Assembly (NCBI RefSeq): GCF_024508315.1
Contig: NZ_CP101987.1
Location: 2,108,001 to 2,172,000 of the forward strand
Direction of reading: 5' to 3'
Origin: Cellulomonas xiejunii
Lineage (GTDB): Bacteria > Actinomycetota > Actinomycetes > Actinomycetales > Cellulomonadaceae
DNA: 64,000 nucleotides
Part shown: positions 25,980-36,335 of the stretch, in pieces
Layout: each line of letters opens with the position of its first letter
Numbering within the stretch: position 1 is the stretch's first letter
Notes under the pieces: model-generated
What the model saw: only the letters and a program-made list of their open reading frames with translations
What the model was told of the DNA's origin: nothing
The model's database searches: none
Program-made: the position numbers and the translations under genes

Positions 25980-27085
25980 GTCACCAACCTCCATCCCCGA
26001 GCGGTCAGCTCGGTCTCCAGGTGCTCGGCCCGGGCGGGCAGCACCGCGATCGACGCCATGCCGACCGGGCGTCCCGCGGCGTGCTCGAGCCGCAGGTCCT
26101 CCAGGTTCACGCCGGCTCCTCCGACGTCGCCGAGCAGGCGCGCCAGCTCGCCCGGCACGTCCGGGACCAGCACGGTGACCACGGCGTACTGCTTGCTGGC
26201 CCCGCCGTGCTTGCCGGGGATGCGCGCGGCGCCCGTGCCGCCGTCGGCGATGGCCCGGGCGATCGTCGCGAGCGCGCCGAGCTCCACGTCCTCCGGGCCG
26301 GTGGCCGCCGCGGCGAGGTCGAGGGCGCCGACGACGACGTCGAGGTCGTCGCGCAGCGCGACGAGGACGTCGCGGACGGCGGCGGCGTTGGCCGCGAGGA
26401 TCGACGTCCACAGCGCCGGGTCGGACGCCGCCAGGCGCGTCACGTCGCGCAGGCCCTGCCCCGCGAGCGCGAGCGCGTCCTCGTCGACGCCCCGCAGCCG
26501 TGCCGCGACGAGCGAGGAGGCGAGCTGGGGGACGTGCGAGACGACGGCGACGGCCGCGTCGTGCTCGTCGGCGTCCATGGTGACCGGCACGGCACCCACG
26601 TCGACCGCGAGGTGCCGCACGGTCAGCAGCGCGTCGGGACGGGACACGCCGGAGTCCGTGATGACCCACGGCCGGCCGAGGAAGAGGTCGGGGACCGCGG
26701 CGGACGGGCCCGAGCGCTCCCGCCCGGCCATGGGGTGCGACCCGACGTACCGGGTCAGGTCGGCGCCGCAGGCCCGCAGCTCGTCCAGGACGTGTCCCTT
26801 GACGCTCGCGACGTCCGTCACGACCGCCTCGGGATGCTCCGCGAGCGCGGTGGCCACCGCGTCGGCGGTGACGTCGGGCGGGGCGGCGACGACGACGAGG
26901 ACCGGCGAGGGTGTGGACGCGTCGACGGGTGATCCTGCACCCACGTCGCGCGCGAGTGCGAGCGCCGTGCGCGAGGGGTCCTGGAGCTGCACGTCGACGC
27001 CGTGCTGCCGCAGCGCCAGCCCGAGCGACGCGCCGAGCAGGCCCGTGCCGACGACGCGGACGGGCCCGGCGGTGGCGATCGTCAC
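25976..27085 (-). CDS. tyrA: Prephenate dehydrogenase with ACT domain
   Basis: The enzyme converts prephenate to 4-hydroxyphenylpyruvate in tyrosine synthesis. The 369-residue protein has the NAD fold VRVVGTGLLGASLG (9-22), the family segments SHPMAGRERSG and VVSHVPQLASSLVA with the catalytic-type His, and a helical dimerisation region. A C-terminal ACT domain (about 298-369, AVVTVLVPDVPGELARLLGD) suggests feedback control by tyrosine. The GTG overlaps the rluB stop (GTGA). Its insertion between rluB and cmk is also seen in other actinobacteria. Confidence 0.93.
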   Translation of the reverse strand: MTIATAGPVRVVGTGLLGASLGLALRQHGVDVQLQDPSRTALALARDVGAGSPVDASTPSPVLVVVAAPPDVTADAVATALAEHPEAVVTDVASVKGHVLDELRACGADLTRYVGSHPMAGRERSGPSAAVPDLFLGRPWVITDSGVSRPDALLTVRHLAVDVGAVPVTMDADEHDAAVAVVSHVPQLASSLVAARLRGVDEDALALAGQGLRDVTRLAASDPALWTSILAANAAAVRDVLVALRDDLDVVVGALDLAAAATGPEDVELGALATIARAIADGGTGAARIPGKHGGASKQYAVVTVLVPDVPGELARLLGDVGGAGVNLEDLRLEHAAGRPVGMASIAVLPARAEHLETELTARGWRLVT

Positions 27086-27960
27086 ATGCCCACCGCCGTC
27101 ATGAGCGACCCGACCTCCGTCTTCGACAGGACGCGCGTGCGGCCGGGCCGCAGGTCACCGAGGCGGATGGGACCGATGCGGGTGCGCACGAGGCGGGCGA
27201 CGGGGTGCCCGACCTCCTCGAAGACGCGGCGCACGACGCGGTTGCGCCCTTCGTGGAGCACGACCTCGACGAGGCTCGCGTGGCTGGCGACCTGCACGAT
27301 CTTGAACTCGTCGACCTGCACGGTCCCGTCCTCGAGCTCGATGCCGCGCTTGAGCTGCTGCCCGAGCGCCTCTCGGACGCGGCCCTCGACCTCGACGAGG
27401 TAGGTCTTGGGGACGCCGTGCGAGGGGTGCGCGAGCCGGTTGGCCAGCTCCCCGTCGTTGGTGAGGAGCAGCAGCCCTTCGGAGTCCGCGTCGAGCCGAC
27501 CGACGTGGAAGAGCCGCTCCTCGCGGTTGGCGACGTACTGCGCGAGCGAGGGACGCCCTTCGGGGTCGTGCATGGTCGACACGACGCCCACGGGCTTGTT
27601 CAGCGCGAGGGTGATGATCGAGGAGTCGAGCTGGACGCGCATGCCGTCGAGGTGGATGACGGCGGTCGTCGGGTCGACCCGCACACCGAGCTCGGTGACC
27701 ACCTGGCCGGCGACGGTGACGCGGCCGGCCGCGATCAGCTCCTCGCAGGCCCGGCGCGACCCGAGCCCGGCGGAGGCGAGGACCTTCTGCAGCCGGACGC
27801 CCTCCGGGTCGTGCACGTCGATGGGTTCGGCGACCTGTGCGCCGCGCCGCGACGGGCGCTGCGCGTTGCGCGCGCCGCGTCGTGCGCTCCCGCCGCCCGG
27901 GCGGCTCGCACCTTCTGCGCGCCCGCCACCTCGGTGACCACGCGCTCCCGTGCCGCTCAT
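27082..27960 (-). CDS. rluB: Ribosomal large-subunit pseudouridine synthase (RsuA/RluB family)
   Basis: The enzyme converts a specific uridine of 23S rRNA to pseudouridine. The 292-residue protein starts with a Gly/Arg-rich, low-complexity leader of about 42 residues. An S4 RNA-binding domain follows (VRLQKVLASAGLGSRRACEE), then the catalytic domain with GRLDADSEGLLLLTNDG containing the nucleophile Asp. HEGRNRVVRRVFEEVGHPV completes the family pattern. The ATG overlaps the scpB stop (ATGA). The gene order scpA-scpB-rluB is widely conserved and supports the name. Confidence 0.94.
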   Translation of the reverse strand: MSGTGARGHRGGGRAEGASRPGGGSARRGARNAQRPSRRGAQVAEPIDVHDPEGVRLQKVLASAGLGSRRACEELIAAGRVTVAGQVVTELGVRVDPTTAVIHLDGMRVQLDSSIITLALNKPVGVVSTMHDPEGRPSLAQYVANREERLFHVGRLDADSEGLLLLTNDGELANRLAHPSHGVPKTYLVEVEGRVREALGQQLKRGIELEDGTVQVDEFKIVQVASHASLVEVVLHEGRNRVVRRVFEEVGHPVARLVRTRIGPIRLGDLRPGRTRVLSKTEVGSLMTAVGM

Positions 27961-28685
27961 CGTGCGTCCTCTCGTCCGTGGTACGTGTCGATGCCCTCCA
28001 TGGACTCGATGTCCGGCAGGTAGGGCGCCAGCGGGGGCAGCTCGTCGAGGCTCGACAGGCCCATCCGCTCCAAGAAGTATCCCGTGGTCCCGTACAGGAC
28101 TGCACCAGTCGCCGCGTCCTGACCGACCTCGGCGACCAGTCCCCGGGTCGACAGGGTCCGCATGACGCCGTCGACGTTGACCCCGCGGACGGCCGAGACC
28201 TGGCCGCGGCTGACGGGCTGGCGGTACGCGACGACCGCGAGGGTCTCCAGCGCGGCCTGCGTGAGCCGCTGCGTCTGACCGTCGACGACGAAGCGTCCGA
28301 CGACGTCCCCGTGGGCACCCGCCGAATAGATGCGCCAGCCGTCGGCGGCGCGGCGCAGCTCGAAGCCGCGCGGGCGACCGCCGTGCTCGCCGCGGTACTC
28401 GGCCGCGAGCTGCTCGAGCAGCTCCTCGACGTGCGCGGTGGGCAGCCCGAGCGTCGTCGCGAGCCGCACGGCGGGCACGGGCTCGTCGACGACCATGAGG
28501 ACGGCCTCGAGGGCGGCGAGCGCTCCCCCGGGCAGCGTCTCCACGTCGAACGCGAGCTCGTCGGGCGCCGGCTCGTCGCGCGTGCCGTCGAACGACCCGT
28601 CGACGACGGCACCGCCCGTGACGGTCGAGGGCGGCTCCTCGTCGCCGGTGGTGCGGGTCGTGCCCGGTGGGACATTCTCGGTCAT
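27957..28685 (-). CDS. scpB: Segregation and condensation protein B
   Basis: ScpB is a winged-helix kleisin partner of SMC-ScpA in chromosome condensation. The 242-residue protein has a disordered acidic leader of about 45 residues, then the first winged helix (LAALEAVLMVVDEPVPAVRL). The second follows (LTQAALETLAVVAYRQPVSR, GVNVDGVMRTLSTRGLV, YGTTGYFLERMGL). Its ATG overlaps the scpA stop and its stop overlaps rluB. No smc gene is in this window. Confidence 0.95.
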   Translation of the reverse strand: MTENVPPGTTRTTGDEEPPSTVTGGAVVDGSFDGTRDEPAPDELAFDVETLPGGALAALEAVLMVVDEPVPAVRLATTLGLPTAHVEELLEQLAAEYRGEHGGRPRGFELRRAADGWRIYSAGAHGDVVGRFVVDGQTQRLTQAALETLAVVAYRQPVSRGQVSAVRGVNVDGVMRTLSTRGLVAEVGQDAATGAVLYGTTGYFLERMGLSSLDELPPLAPYLPDIESMEGIDTYHGREDAR

Positions 28686-29635
28686 GCTCCGGCCTCCTCG
28701 TCGACGGGTGCCACGACGTCCTCGACGGGCAGCGGCGCGGCACCGTCCTCGCGATCGAAGTCGTCCGACACCGCGATCTCCCCGTCGTCGCTGCCCGTCC
28801 ACCGCACGGTCAGCTCGCCGAGCGGCTCGACCTGGTCGAATCCGACCGCACCTTCGCGGAAGAGCTCCAGCAGCGCCAGGAAGCGCACGACCACGACGAC
28901 CGGTTCCCCGGCGTCGGCGGTCAGCGCGCGGAACGTCGTCGCGCCGTGGCGCCGGAGCCGGTCGACCAGGACCGCCGCCTGCTCGCGGACGCTGACGCGC
29001 GGGGCGTGCAGGTGACTGATGTCGACACCGGGCGGCGGCGGCTTGGGTGCGAGCGCCCGCGCGGCGAGCACCGCGAGCTGCTCGGGCCCCATCTGCCAGA
29101 CCAGCTCGGGCAGCAGCGCGGCCAGGTGCGGCTCGAGCGCGACGCTCCGGCCGTGGCGGCGCGCGCCGGCTTCGAGCTGGGCGGCCAGGTCCCCGGCGAC
29201 GACCTTGTACGCGCGGTACTGCAGCAGGCGCGCGAAGAGCAGGTCGCGCGCCTCGAGCAGCTCGAGGTCCTCGGCGTCCTCCACCTGCGCGGACGGCAGG
29301 AGCCGTGCGGCCTTGAGGTCGAGCAGGGTCGCCGCGACGAGCAGGAACTCACTGGCCTGCGACAGGTCCCAGTCCCGACCGCCGAGTGCGGCGGCGCGCT
29401 CCCCGGCGCGGATGTGCGCGATGAACTCGTCGGTGACCTGCGCCAGCGCGATCTCGGTGATGTCGAGCTTGTGCTTGGCGATCAGGCCGAGCAGCAGGTC
29501 GAACGGGCCGGAGAACACGTCGAGGTGGACCTCGAACCCCGAGGACCCGGCGGGTGCGCTCTCCCCCGGCGCACCTTCCCCCGGCCTGCCCTGTCCGGTC
29601 GTGGCGTCGAGGACGCCCTCAGGCGGCGTCGCCAC
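28682..29635 (-). CDS. scpA: Segregation and condensation protein A
   Basis: ScpA is the kleisin that bridges SMC heads. The protein is 317 residues from the GTG at 29635, which overlaps the end of parA by 17 bases. The first 32 residues are Gly/Pro/Ser-rich. The N-terminal kleisin domain (FEVHLDVFSGPFDLLLGLIA, then KHKLDITEIALAQVTDEFI) and the C-terminal winged helix (VVVVRFLALLELFREGAVGF) match the family. The acidic tail (DDFDREDGAAPLPVED) is variable. The start is uncertain because no Shine-Dalgarno is clear and no later start codon precedes the kleisin domain. Confidence 0.94.
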   Translation of the reverse strand: MATPPEGVLDATTGQGRPGEGAPGESAPAGSSGFEVHLDVFSGPFDLLLGLIAKHKLDITEIALAQVTDEFIAHIRAGERAAALGGRDWDLSQASEFLLVAATLLDLKAARLLPSAQVEDAEDLELLEARDLLFARLLQYRAYKVVAGDLAAQLEAGARRHGRSVALEPHLAALLPELVWQMGPEQLAVLAARALAPKPPPPGVDISHLHAPRVSVREQAAVLVDRLRRHGATTFRALTADAGEPVVVVVRFLALLELFREGAVGFDQVEPLGELTVRWTGSDDGEIAVSDDFDREDGAAPLPVEDVVAPVDEEAGA

Positions 29636-30482
29636 GCGCCACGAGCTCGCGGGCGAGCTGGCGGTAGGCCTCGGCACCGGCGTGCGTCGGCGCGTACTGG
29701 GTGATCGGCTCGGCGGCCACGGTCGCGTCGGGGAACTTGACCGTCCGGCCGATGACGGTGTGCAGGAGCGTGTCGCCGAACGCCTCGCGGACGCGCGTCA
29801 CGACCTCGCGCGCGTGCAGGGTGCGCGAGTCGTACATCGTCGCCAGGATCCCGTCGACCTCGAGACGCGGGTTCAGCCGGTCGCGCACCTTCTCGATGGT
29901 CTCGATGAGCAGCGCGACGCCGCGCAGCGCGAAGAACTCGCACTCCAGCGGGATCAGCACGCCGTGCGACGCGGTGAGGGCGTTGACGGTCAGCAGACCG
30001 AGCGACGGCTGGCAGTCGATGAACACCACGTCGTAGTCGTCCATGACCGGCCGCAGGACACGCGCCAGGACCGACTCGCGCGCGACCTCGCCGACCAGCT
30101 GGACCTCAGCCGCCGAGAGGTCGATGTTGGCCGGCAGCAGGTCGAGGTTCGGTACGGCGGTGCGCCGGATGACCCCGTGGATGTCGGCGTCCCGCTCCAT
30201 GAGCAGGTTGTAGATCGTGCGGTCCAGCTCGTGGGGGCTGATGCCCAGGCCCACGGACGCGGCGCCCTGCGGGTCGAAGTCCACGATGAGGACGCGCCGG
30301 CCGTACTCCGCGAGCGCGGCCGCGAGGTTGATGGTGGTCGTCGTCTTGCCGACGCCGCCCTTCTGGTTGCACATCGCGATGACCCGCGCAGGCCCGTGCG
30401 ACGCCAACGGCGCGGGCACGGCAAAAGTGGGCAGCGGGCGTCCCACTACGTCGAGCGGCTGCTCGGTCGTCTCCTGGCTCAT
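29619..30482 (-). CDS. parA: ParA/Soj-type chromosome-partitioning ATPase
   Basis: The 287-residue protein is a ParA-family ATPase with the deviant Walker A KGGVGKTTT (41-49), VDFDPQGAAS as switch I/A' and FIDCQPSLGLLTVNAL as Walker B. No parB adjoins it. Genomes of this group commonly carry a second ParA homologue here, next to scpAB, distinct from the one near the origin (inference from gene order). The ATG at 30482 is preferred over an in-frame ATG 48 bases upstream, which would add an Arg/Gly-rich stretch. It is followed directly by scpA. Confidence 0.93.
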   Translation of the reverse strand: MSQETTEQPLDVVGRPLPTFAVPAPLASHGPARVIAMCNQKGGVGKTTTTINLAAALAEYGRRVLIVDFDPQGAASVGLGISPHELDRTIYNLLMERDADIHGVIRRTAVPNLDLLPANIDLSAAEVQLVGEVARESVLARVLRPVMDDYDVVFIDCQPSLGLLTVNALTASHGVLIPLECEFFALRGVALLIETIEKVRDRLNPRLEVDGILATMYDSRTLHAREVVTRVREAFGDTLLHTVIGRTVKFPDATVAAEPITQYAPTHAGAEAYRQLARELVARGDAA

Positions 30483-30590
30483 CGGCTCACCATCTGCTCC
30501 CCGTCGCCCGTCCGGGCCCGCCTCGCGCACAACCTACCGGAGCGCGGCGCCCGGACCCGATCCGACAGACCGGGCGACCCACGATCCGCA

Positions 30591-31523
30591 TCATCGGGCG
30601 CGCGGGTGGCTGGCCGCGTACACCTCGCGCATGGTGTCCGGCGTGACCATCGTGTAGATCTGCGTGGTCGTCACGGAGGCGTGCCCCAGCAGCTCCTGGA
30701 CCACACGCACGTCCGCGCCGCCGGCGAGCAGGTGCGTGGCGAACGAGTGCCGCAGCGTGTGCGGCGACACGTGGTCCGCCCTGAGCCCCGCACGTTCGGC
30801 CGCCACCCGCAGGACCGCCCACGCCGACTGCCTGCTCAACGGCGCACCGCGCGTGTTGAGGAAGATCGTGGCGTTGCCGCGCCCCGCCGCCGCGAGCACG
30901 GGCCGGCCCCGCACCAGGTAGGCCTCGACGGCCTGCGCCGCGTACGAGCCGACGGGCACGACGCGCTCCTTGCCGCCCTTGCCGAGCAGCCGGACCGCCG
31001 CGCGGTCCGGCGTCAGGTCCAGGTCGTCGACGTCCAGCCCGACCGCCTCGGAGATCCGGGCGCCCGTGGAGTACACGAGTTCGAGCAGGGCGCGGTCGCG
31101 CAGCGGCACGGGACCGTCGCCGAGCCCGGCGGCGTCCAGGAGGCGACCGACGTCGTCGACGGAGATCGCCTTGGGCAGCCGTCGCGGCTGCGCGGGCGGG
31201 CGGACGTCCGCTGCCGCGTCCGTCGGCGCCAGGCCGTCCAGGGCGAGGAACCGGTGCCACCCGCGCAGCGCCACGACGCTGCGGGCGGCGGACGCCGGTG
31301 ACAGGACGGCGCGCCCGTCGGAGCCCGTGCGCAGCACGATGACGTAGTCCTCGGCGTCGCGCTCCGTGATCTCGGCGGGGTCGGTGCGGCCGGCGGCCTG
31401 CAGGTGCTCGACGTACCGCGTCAGGTCCCGCCGGTAGGCCGCGAGCGTGTGGACGGCCAGCCCCCGCTCGACGGCGAGGTGCGCGAGGTAGCCCTCGAGG
31501 GCGGCGGTCAGACGGTCGGCCAC
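30591..31523 (-). CDS. xerD: Site-specific tyrosine recombinase XerD
   Basis: XerD acts with XerC at dif to resolve chromosome dimers. The 310-residue protein has an N-terminal SAM-like DNA-binding domain ([20 protein letters not shown]) and a catalytic domain. The active-site set is Arg in [12 protein letters not shown], Lys in [23 protein letters not shown] (His and Arg), [12 protein letters not shown] (His and nucleophile Tyr). Its place upstream of parA-scpA-scpB fits the usual xerD order. The GTG start is 11 bases after the ctaB stop. Confidence 0.95.
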   Translation of the reverse strand: MADRLTAALEGYLAHLAVERGLAVHTLAAYRRDLTRYVEHLQAAGRTDPAEITERDAEDYVIVLRTGSDGRAVLSPASAARSVVALRGWHRFLALDGLAPTDAAADVRPPAQPRRLPKAISVDDVGRLLDAAGLGDGPVPLRDRALLELVYSTGARISEAVGLDVDDLDLTPDRAAVRLLGKGGKERVVPVGSYAAQAVEAYLVRGRPVLAAAGRGNATIFLNTRGAPLSRQSAWAVLRVAAERAGLRADHVSPHTLRHSFATHLLAGGADVRVVQELLGHASVTTTQIYTMVTPDTMREVYAASHPRAR

Positions 31524-31533
31524 GTCCGTGACG

Positions 31534-32559
31534 TCACAGCGGGAGGAAGACGTCCACCGCGACCGCGACGGACAGCAGCGTCAGGTAGGTGATCGACCCG
31601 TGGAAGACCGTCATGGCGCGCAGCGGCGGGTGCTGCGGGTCACGGGCGCGGCGCAGCAGCGCGATGCACAACCACAGGAACCACGCACCGAGCGCGGCCG
31701 CGACCGCGGCGTAGACCCACGTCATGCCGCCGACCGGCACGAGCAGCAGCGAGCAGGCGATCATCGCGACCGTGTAGGCGATCATCTCGCGCGCGACCTT
31801 GGTGTCCGCGGCGACCACCGGCAGCATCGGGACGCCGGCGGCCGCGTAGTCCCGCCGGAACTTCATCGACAGCGGCCAGTAGTGCGGCGGCGTCCAGAAG
31901 AACACGACGCCGAACAGCAGGACGGCCTCCCACGAGATGCCGCCCGTGACCGCGGACCAGCCGATGACGACCGGCATGCACCCGGCGGCGCCGCCCCACA
32001 CGATGTTCTGCGGCGTGCGCCGCTTGAGGATCATCGTGTAGCCGACGACGTAGATGAGGATGGCCGACGCGGTCCACATCGCAGACGGCGGGTTCACGAC
32101 GAACCACATCCACGTGAGCGACCCCGCTCCCAGGACCAGGCCGAACACCAGCGCGGCGCGCGGGGTGATGCGACCGGTGACGATCGGGCGCCGCCGCGTG
32201 CGGTTCATGACGGCGTCGATGTCGTGCTCGAGGTACTGGTTCAGCGTGTTCGCCGCACCCGCCGCACCGGCGCCGCCCACGAGCGTGGCCGCCACCAGGC
32301 TCAGCGACGGCATCCCCCGTGCGGCGAGGAACATCGTCGGGATCGTGGTGATGAGCAGGAGCTCGATGACGCGCGGCTTCGTCAGTGCGACGTACGCGGC
32401 GAGGGTGCCCAGCGCCGCCGACCACCCGCGGGCAGACGATCCGGGCGCCTGCGCCTGCACGGGCGCGACCTGCGGCTCGACGCCGCCCACCGTGCCTGCC
32501 GCGCCGACGACGGCATCGGGGCTGCTCGCGTCGAGGGACGCGGAGGTGGACGGTCGCAC
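31534..32559 (-). CDS. ctaB: Protohaem IX farnesyltransferase (haem O synthase)
   Basis: The enzyme attaches a farnesyl group to haem B to make haem O for cytochrome oxidase. The 341-residue protein has the UbiA-family motifs [19 protein letters not shown] (first Asp-rich motif) and [15 protein letters not shown] (second). About eight membrane helices follow an N-terminal disordered leader of 50 residues starting at GTG. It is divergent from tkt, with 390 bases between. The ctaB-tkt arrangement is common in actinobacteria. Confidence 0.95.
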   Translation of the reverse strand: MRPSTSASLDASSPDAVVGAAGTVGGVEPQVAPVQAQAPGSSARGWSAALGTLAAYVALTKPRVIELLLITTIPTMFLAARGMPSLSLVAATLVGGAGAAGAANTLNQYLEHDIDAVMNRTRRRPIVTGRITPRAALVFGLVLGAGSLTWMWFVVNPPSAMWTASAILIYVVGYTMILKRRTPQNIVWGGAAGCMPVVIGWSAVTGGISWEAVLLFGVVFFWTPPHYWPLSMKFRRDYAAAGVPMLPVVAADTKVAREMIAYTVAMIACSLLLVPVGGMTWVYAAVAAALGAWFLWLCIALLRRARDPQHPPLRAMTVFHGSITYLTLLSVAVAVDVFLPL

Positions 32560-32949
32560 GCGCTTCGGTATCCGTTCGGGAGGTCGGACGGGCTGCCGAC
32601 GACCGCAGGGCGAGGGCAGGTGGGACCGAGGTCCCGCCTGGTCATGGTACGCATCCCCACACCGGCGTGGGTGGCACCACCCCGGCCCGGCGGGCCGGCA
32701 GCGCGTGAGATCCGTCGCATTCCCGGGCGTGACCAGGGTGGTGACCGATCCGGTGCGGTCTGGCAATCGGTTGCCACGCGGATGGACCGGGTGAGCATGA
32801 CCACTCGGGGTGGCTATAGGCTCGCGACCAGCAGACATCCCCGTCCGACGATGCGACGGGGCCCCAGCCGGACGCACCGCTTCGCCGCGGACGCTGCCCG
32901 GAGACGCTCGGAACGACGCCCCGCGCGTGCGGGACGGGAATGAGGTGCG
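32560..32949. other. Divergent promoter region ctaB/tkt (390 bases)
   Basis: No gene is seen. A rightward candidate promoter has GTGAGC at 32791-32796 and TATAGG at 32815-32820 with an 18-base spacer, giving a leader of about 120 bases before tkt. A short dyad, GGCAA/TTGCC, lies at 32763-32776. The ctaB promoter should lie near its start, but no clear hexamers are visible. Confidence 0.5.
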
Positions 32950-35118
32950 GTGAACGCGAAGGCTCCCCTGGCCACCAAGGTCGGCTGGTCCGACCTTGAC
33001 CTGCGTGCGGTGGACACCACCCGCGTGCTCGCGGCGGACGCGGTCGAGAAGGTCGGCAACGGACACCCCGGTACGGCGATCAGCCTTGCGCCGGCCGCCT
33101 ACCTGCTCTACCAGACGGTGATGCGGCACGACCCGACCGACCCGCACTGGCTCGGTCGCGACCGGTTCATCCTGTCGGCGGGGCACTCCAGCCTCACCCA
33201 GTACATCCAGCTCTACCTCGCAGGCTTCGGCCTCGAGCTCGAGGACATCGAGGCGCTGCGCACGTGGGGCTCCAAGACCCCCGGCCACCCCGAGTACCGG
33301 CACACCGCGGGCGTCGAGATCACGACCGGCCCGCTGGGTCAGGGGCTGGCGTCGGCCGTCGGCTTCGCGATGGCGGCCCGCCGTGAGCGCGGCCTGCTGG
33401 ACCCCGAGGCCGCCCCCGGCACGAGCCCGTTCGACCACCACGTGTACGTGATCGCCTCGGACGGCGACCTGCAGGAGGGTGTGACGAGCGAGGCCTCCTC
33501 GCTGGCGGGGACGCAGGAGCTCGGCAACCTCGTCGTGCTGTGGGACGACAACCACATCTCGATCGAGGGTGACACCCAGATCGCGTTCACCGAGGACGTC
33601 CTCAAGCGGTACGAGTCGTACGGCTGGCACGTGCAGTACGTCGACTGGACCGTCGGTGGCGAGTACCGCGAGGACGTCGACGCGCTGCACGCGGCGATCG
33701 AGGCCGCCAAGGCCGTCACCGACAAGCCGTCGTTCATCGGCCTGCGCACGCTCATCGCGTGGCCGACGCCCGGCAAGACCGACGACCACTCGTCGCACGG
33801 CTCCAAGCTGGGCGCCGAGGCGATCCGTGGCCTGAAGGAGGTCCTGGGCTTCGACCCCGAGAAGAGCTTCGAGGTCGCGCCCGAGGTCATCGCCCACACG
33901 CGCTCGCTCGCCGACCGTGCCGCGACACAGCGTGCGGCGTGGCAGGAGGCCTTCGACGCGTGGGCCGCCGCGAACCCCGAGCGCAAGGCGCTGCTCGACC
34001 GCCTGCGCGCGGACGCGCTGCCCGAGGGCTGGGCCGACGCGCTGCCGACGTTCCCCGCCGGCAAGTCCGTCGCGACGCGCGCCGCGTCCGGCGAGGTGCT
34101 GTCCGCGCTCGCGCCCGTCCTGCCCGAGCTGTGGGGCGGCTCGGCCGACCTCGCCGGCTCGAACAACACGACCATGAAGGGTGAGCCGTCGTTCCTGCCG
34201 GCGCACCGGTCGTCGCACGAGTTCGCCGGCGACCAGTACGGGCGCACGCTGCACTTCGGCATCCGCGAGCACGCGATGGGCTCGATCCTGTCGGGCATCC
34301 GGCTGCACGGCCTGACCCGGCCCTACGGCGGCACGTTCTTCACGTTCTCCGACTACATGCGTGGCGCCGTGCGGCTCGCGGCCCTCATGGGCGTCAACGT
34401 CACCTACGTGTGGACGCACGACTCGATCGGCCTGGGTGAGGACGGCCCGACGCACCAGCCCGTCGAGCACCTCACCGCGGTCCGCGCCATCCCCGGCCTG
34501 GCCGTGGTGCGTCCCGCCGACGCCAACGAGACGGCCGCCGCCTGGAAGGCGACGCTCGAGCGGACCGACGGGCCCGTCGCGCTCGTGCTGACGCGGCAGA
34601 ACGTGCCGACGTACCCGCGCGGCGAGGACGGGTTCGCGACCACCGACGGCGTCGCCCGCGGCGCGTACGTGCTGCTCGAGGCGTCGACCGGCACGCCGGA
34701 CGTCGTGCTCATCGGCACGGGTTCCGAGGTCCAGCTCGCCGTCGAGGCGCGCGAGACCCTGGAGGCCGCCGGCGTCGCCACCCGCGTCGTGTCGGCACCG
34801 TGCCTCGAGTGGTTCGCCGAGCAGGACGAGGAGTACCGCGAGTCGGTGCTGCCCTCCTCCGTGCGTGCACGGGTGTCGGTCGAGGCCGGCATCGCGATGT
34901 CGTGGGACAAGATCGTCGGCGACGCGGGCCGCTCGGTGTCGATCGAGCACTACGGTGCGTCGGCCGACTACCAGACGCTGTACCGCGAGTTCGGCATCAC
35001 CGCCGAGGCCGTCGTGGCCGCGGCGCACGAGTCGGTCGCGGCGGCGCGTGGGGCGCTCGCCGGGTCCGACACCCCGAGCACCCCGACGCAGTCGGGGACG
35101 GGCGACCTGCCCGCCTGA
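32950..35118 (+). CDS. tkt: Transketolase
   Basis: This thiamine-diphosphate enzyme moves two-carbon units in the non-oxidative pentose phosphate pathway. The 722-residue protein has [13 protein letters not shown] (substrate His), [14 protein letters not shown], the cofactor motif [28 protein letters not shown], and the catalytic Glu in [10 protein letters not shown]. The C-terminal domain ends with a Ser/Thr/Pro-rich tail after [14 protein letters not shown] starts the gene; GAGG lies close upstream. It is the first gene of tkt-tal-zwf-opcA-pgl. Confidence 0.97.
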   Translation: MNAKAPLATKVGWSDLDLRAVDTTRVLAADAVEKVGNGHPGTAISLAPAAYLLYQTVMRHDPTDPHWLGRDRFILSAGHSSLTQYIQLYLAGFGLELEDIEALRTWGSKTPGHPEYRHTAGVEITTGPLGQGLASAVGFAMAARRERGLLDPEAAPGTSPFDHHVYVIASDGDLQEGVTSEASSLAGTQELGNLVVLWDDNHISIEGDTQIAFTEDVLKRYESYGWHVQYVDWTVGGEYREDVDALHAAIEAAKAVTDKPSFIGLRTLIAWPTPGKTDDHSSHGSKLGAEAIRGLKEVLGFDPEKSFEVAPEVIAHTRSLADRAATQRAAWQEAFDAWAAANPERKALLDRLRADALPEGWADALPTFPAGKSVATRAASGEVLSALAPVLPELWGGSADLAGSNNTTMKGEPSFLPAHRSSHEFAGDQYGRTLHFGIREHAMGSILSGIRLHGLTRPYGGTFFTFSDYMRGAVRLAALMGVNVTYVWTHDSIGLGEDGPTHQPVEHLTAVRAIPGLAVVRPADANETAAAWKATLERTDGPVALVLTRQNVPTYPRGEDGFATTDGVARGAYVLLEASTGTPDVVLIGTGSEVQLAVEARETLEAAGVATRVVSAPCLEWFAEQDEEYRESVLPSSVRARVSVEAGIAMSWDKIVGDAGRSVSIEHYGASADYQTLYREFGITAEAVVAAAHESVAAARGALAGSDTPSTPTQSGTGDLPA

Positions 35119-35126
35119 GGCTCGAA

Positions 35127-35160
35127 CGTGGCGGGGCCGGCTGCGGCCGGCCCCGCCACG
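35127..35160 (+). terminator. Hairpin between tkt and tal
   Basis: A perfect 15-base-pair stem (35127-35141 with 35146-35160) has loop TGCG, nine bases past the tkt stop. It lies inside the apparent operon, so it may be a partial terminator or RNA stabiliser that sets tkt above the downstream genes. Confidence 0.65.
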
Positions 35161-35201
35161 CGCAGGACGCGAAGCACCTCGTGCGACGAAGGGGAACGAC
35201 C

Positions 35202-36335
35202 ATGACCTCCAGCACCAACCCCCTGCACGCGTTGCGGGACGCGGGCGTCGCCGTGTGGCTCGACGACCTGTCCCGGCAACGGATCGCCTCCGGGGGCCTG
35301 AGCGACCTGGTCGCCCGCGGCGTCGTCGGCGTCACGACGAACCCGACGATCTTCGCCTCCGCACTGGCACAGGGCGACGCGTACGACGCACAGCTGCGGG
35401 CGCTCGCCGTCGCCGGCGCCGCCGTCGAGGAGGCCGTGATGCGGATCACGACCGACGACGTGCGCGACGCGTGCGACGTGCTGCGCCCGGTCCACGACGC
35501 CACCGGTGGGGTCGACGGGCGGGTGTCGATCGAGGTCGACCCGCGCCTGGCGCGCGACACCGCGGCCACCCTCGCGTCGGCCGAGACCCTCTGGTCGGAG
35601 ATCGAGCGGCCCAACCTGTTCGTGAAGATCCCCGCCACCGTCGAGGGGCTGCCCGCGATCACGGCGGCGCTGGCCCAGGGCATCAGCGTCAACGTCACGC
35701 TGATCTTCTCGCTGCAGCGCTACCGCGCGGTCCTCGACGCGTTCGTCGACGGGCTCGAGCAGGCACGCGCCGCCGGGCTCGACCTGGCACCCATCGCGTC
35801 CGTCGCGTCGTTCTTCGTCTCGCGTGTCGACGCCGCGATCGACCCGCTGCTCGACGCCCTCGGGACGGACGAGGCGGCTGCGCTGCGCGGCACGGCCGCG
35901 ATCGCCAACGCGCGCCTCGCGTGGGGCGTCTACCAGGACGTCGTGACGAGCGAGCGGTGGCAGGCGCTGGCGGCGGCCGGGGCGCGCCCGCAGCGGCCCC
36001 TGTGGGCGTCGACCGGGGTCAAGGACCCCGCGTACCCCGACACCCGGTACGTCGACGAGCTCGTCGTCGCCGGCACGGTCAACACCATGCCCGAGAAGAC
36101 GCTCGAGGCGGTCGAGGACCACGGCGACGTGCGCGGCGACACCGTCACCGGCACGCAGGAGGCGTCGGCCACGCTGCTCGACCGCATCGAGGCGCTCGGC
36201 ATCTCGGTCGACGACGTCACCGAGCAGCTCGAGGTCGAGGGCCTGCAGAAGTTCGAGGCGTCCTGGGCCGAGCTGCTCACCACGGTCGAGGCGGGCCTCG
36301 CGCGCGCAGCCGGGCCCGCCGAGGCGGGCAGGTGA
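35202..36335 (+). CDS. tal: Transaldolase
   Basis: The enzyme transfers a dihydroxyacetone unit in the pentose phosphate pathway. The 377-residue protein has the N-terminal [11 protein letters not shown] and [13 protein letters not shown] segments, the Schiff-base Lys in [15 protein letters not shown], and the C-terminal [19 protein letters not shown] and [14 protein letters not shown] of the actinobacterial type. The ATG has AAGGGG upstream. The stop overlaps the zwf GTG (GTGA), so tal and zwf are coupled. Confidence 0.96.
   Translation: MTSSTNPLHALRDAGVAVWLDDLSRQRIASGGLSDLVARGVVGVTTNPTIFASALAQGDAYDAQLRALAVAGAAVEEAVMRITTDDVRDACDVLRPVHDATGGVDGRVSIEVDPRLARDTAATLASAETLWSEIERPNLFVKIPATVEGLPAITAALAQGISVNVTLIFSLQRYRAVLDAFVDGLEQARAAGLDLAPIASVASFFVSRVDAAIDPLLDALGTDEAAALRGTAAIANARLAWGVYQDVVTSERWQALAAAGARPQRPLWASTGVKDPAYPDTRYVDELVVAGTVNTMPEKTLEAVEDHGDVRGDTVTGTQEASATLLDRIEALGISVDDVTEQLEVEGLQKFEASWAELLTTVEAGLARAAGPAEAGR

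Noticed and set aside
30591..31523. XerD as an integrase marking a mobile element
   Set aside because: It sits in the conserved housekeeping order with parA, scpA and scpB, has normal composition, and no attachment-site repeats flank it.
32560..35028. A leftward open frame extending ctaB upstream through the whole of tkt
   Set aside because: The tkt protein on the other strand is unmistakable; ctaB begins at GTG 32559, where the family-like sequence starts.
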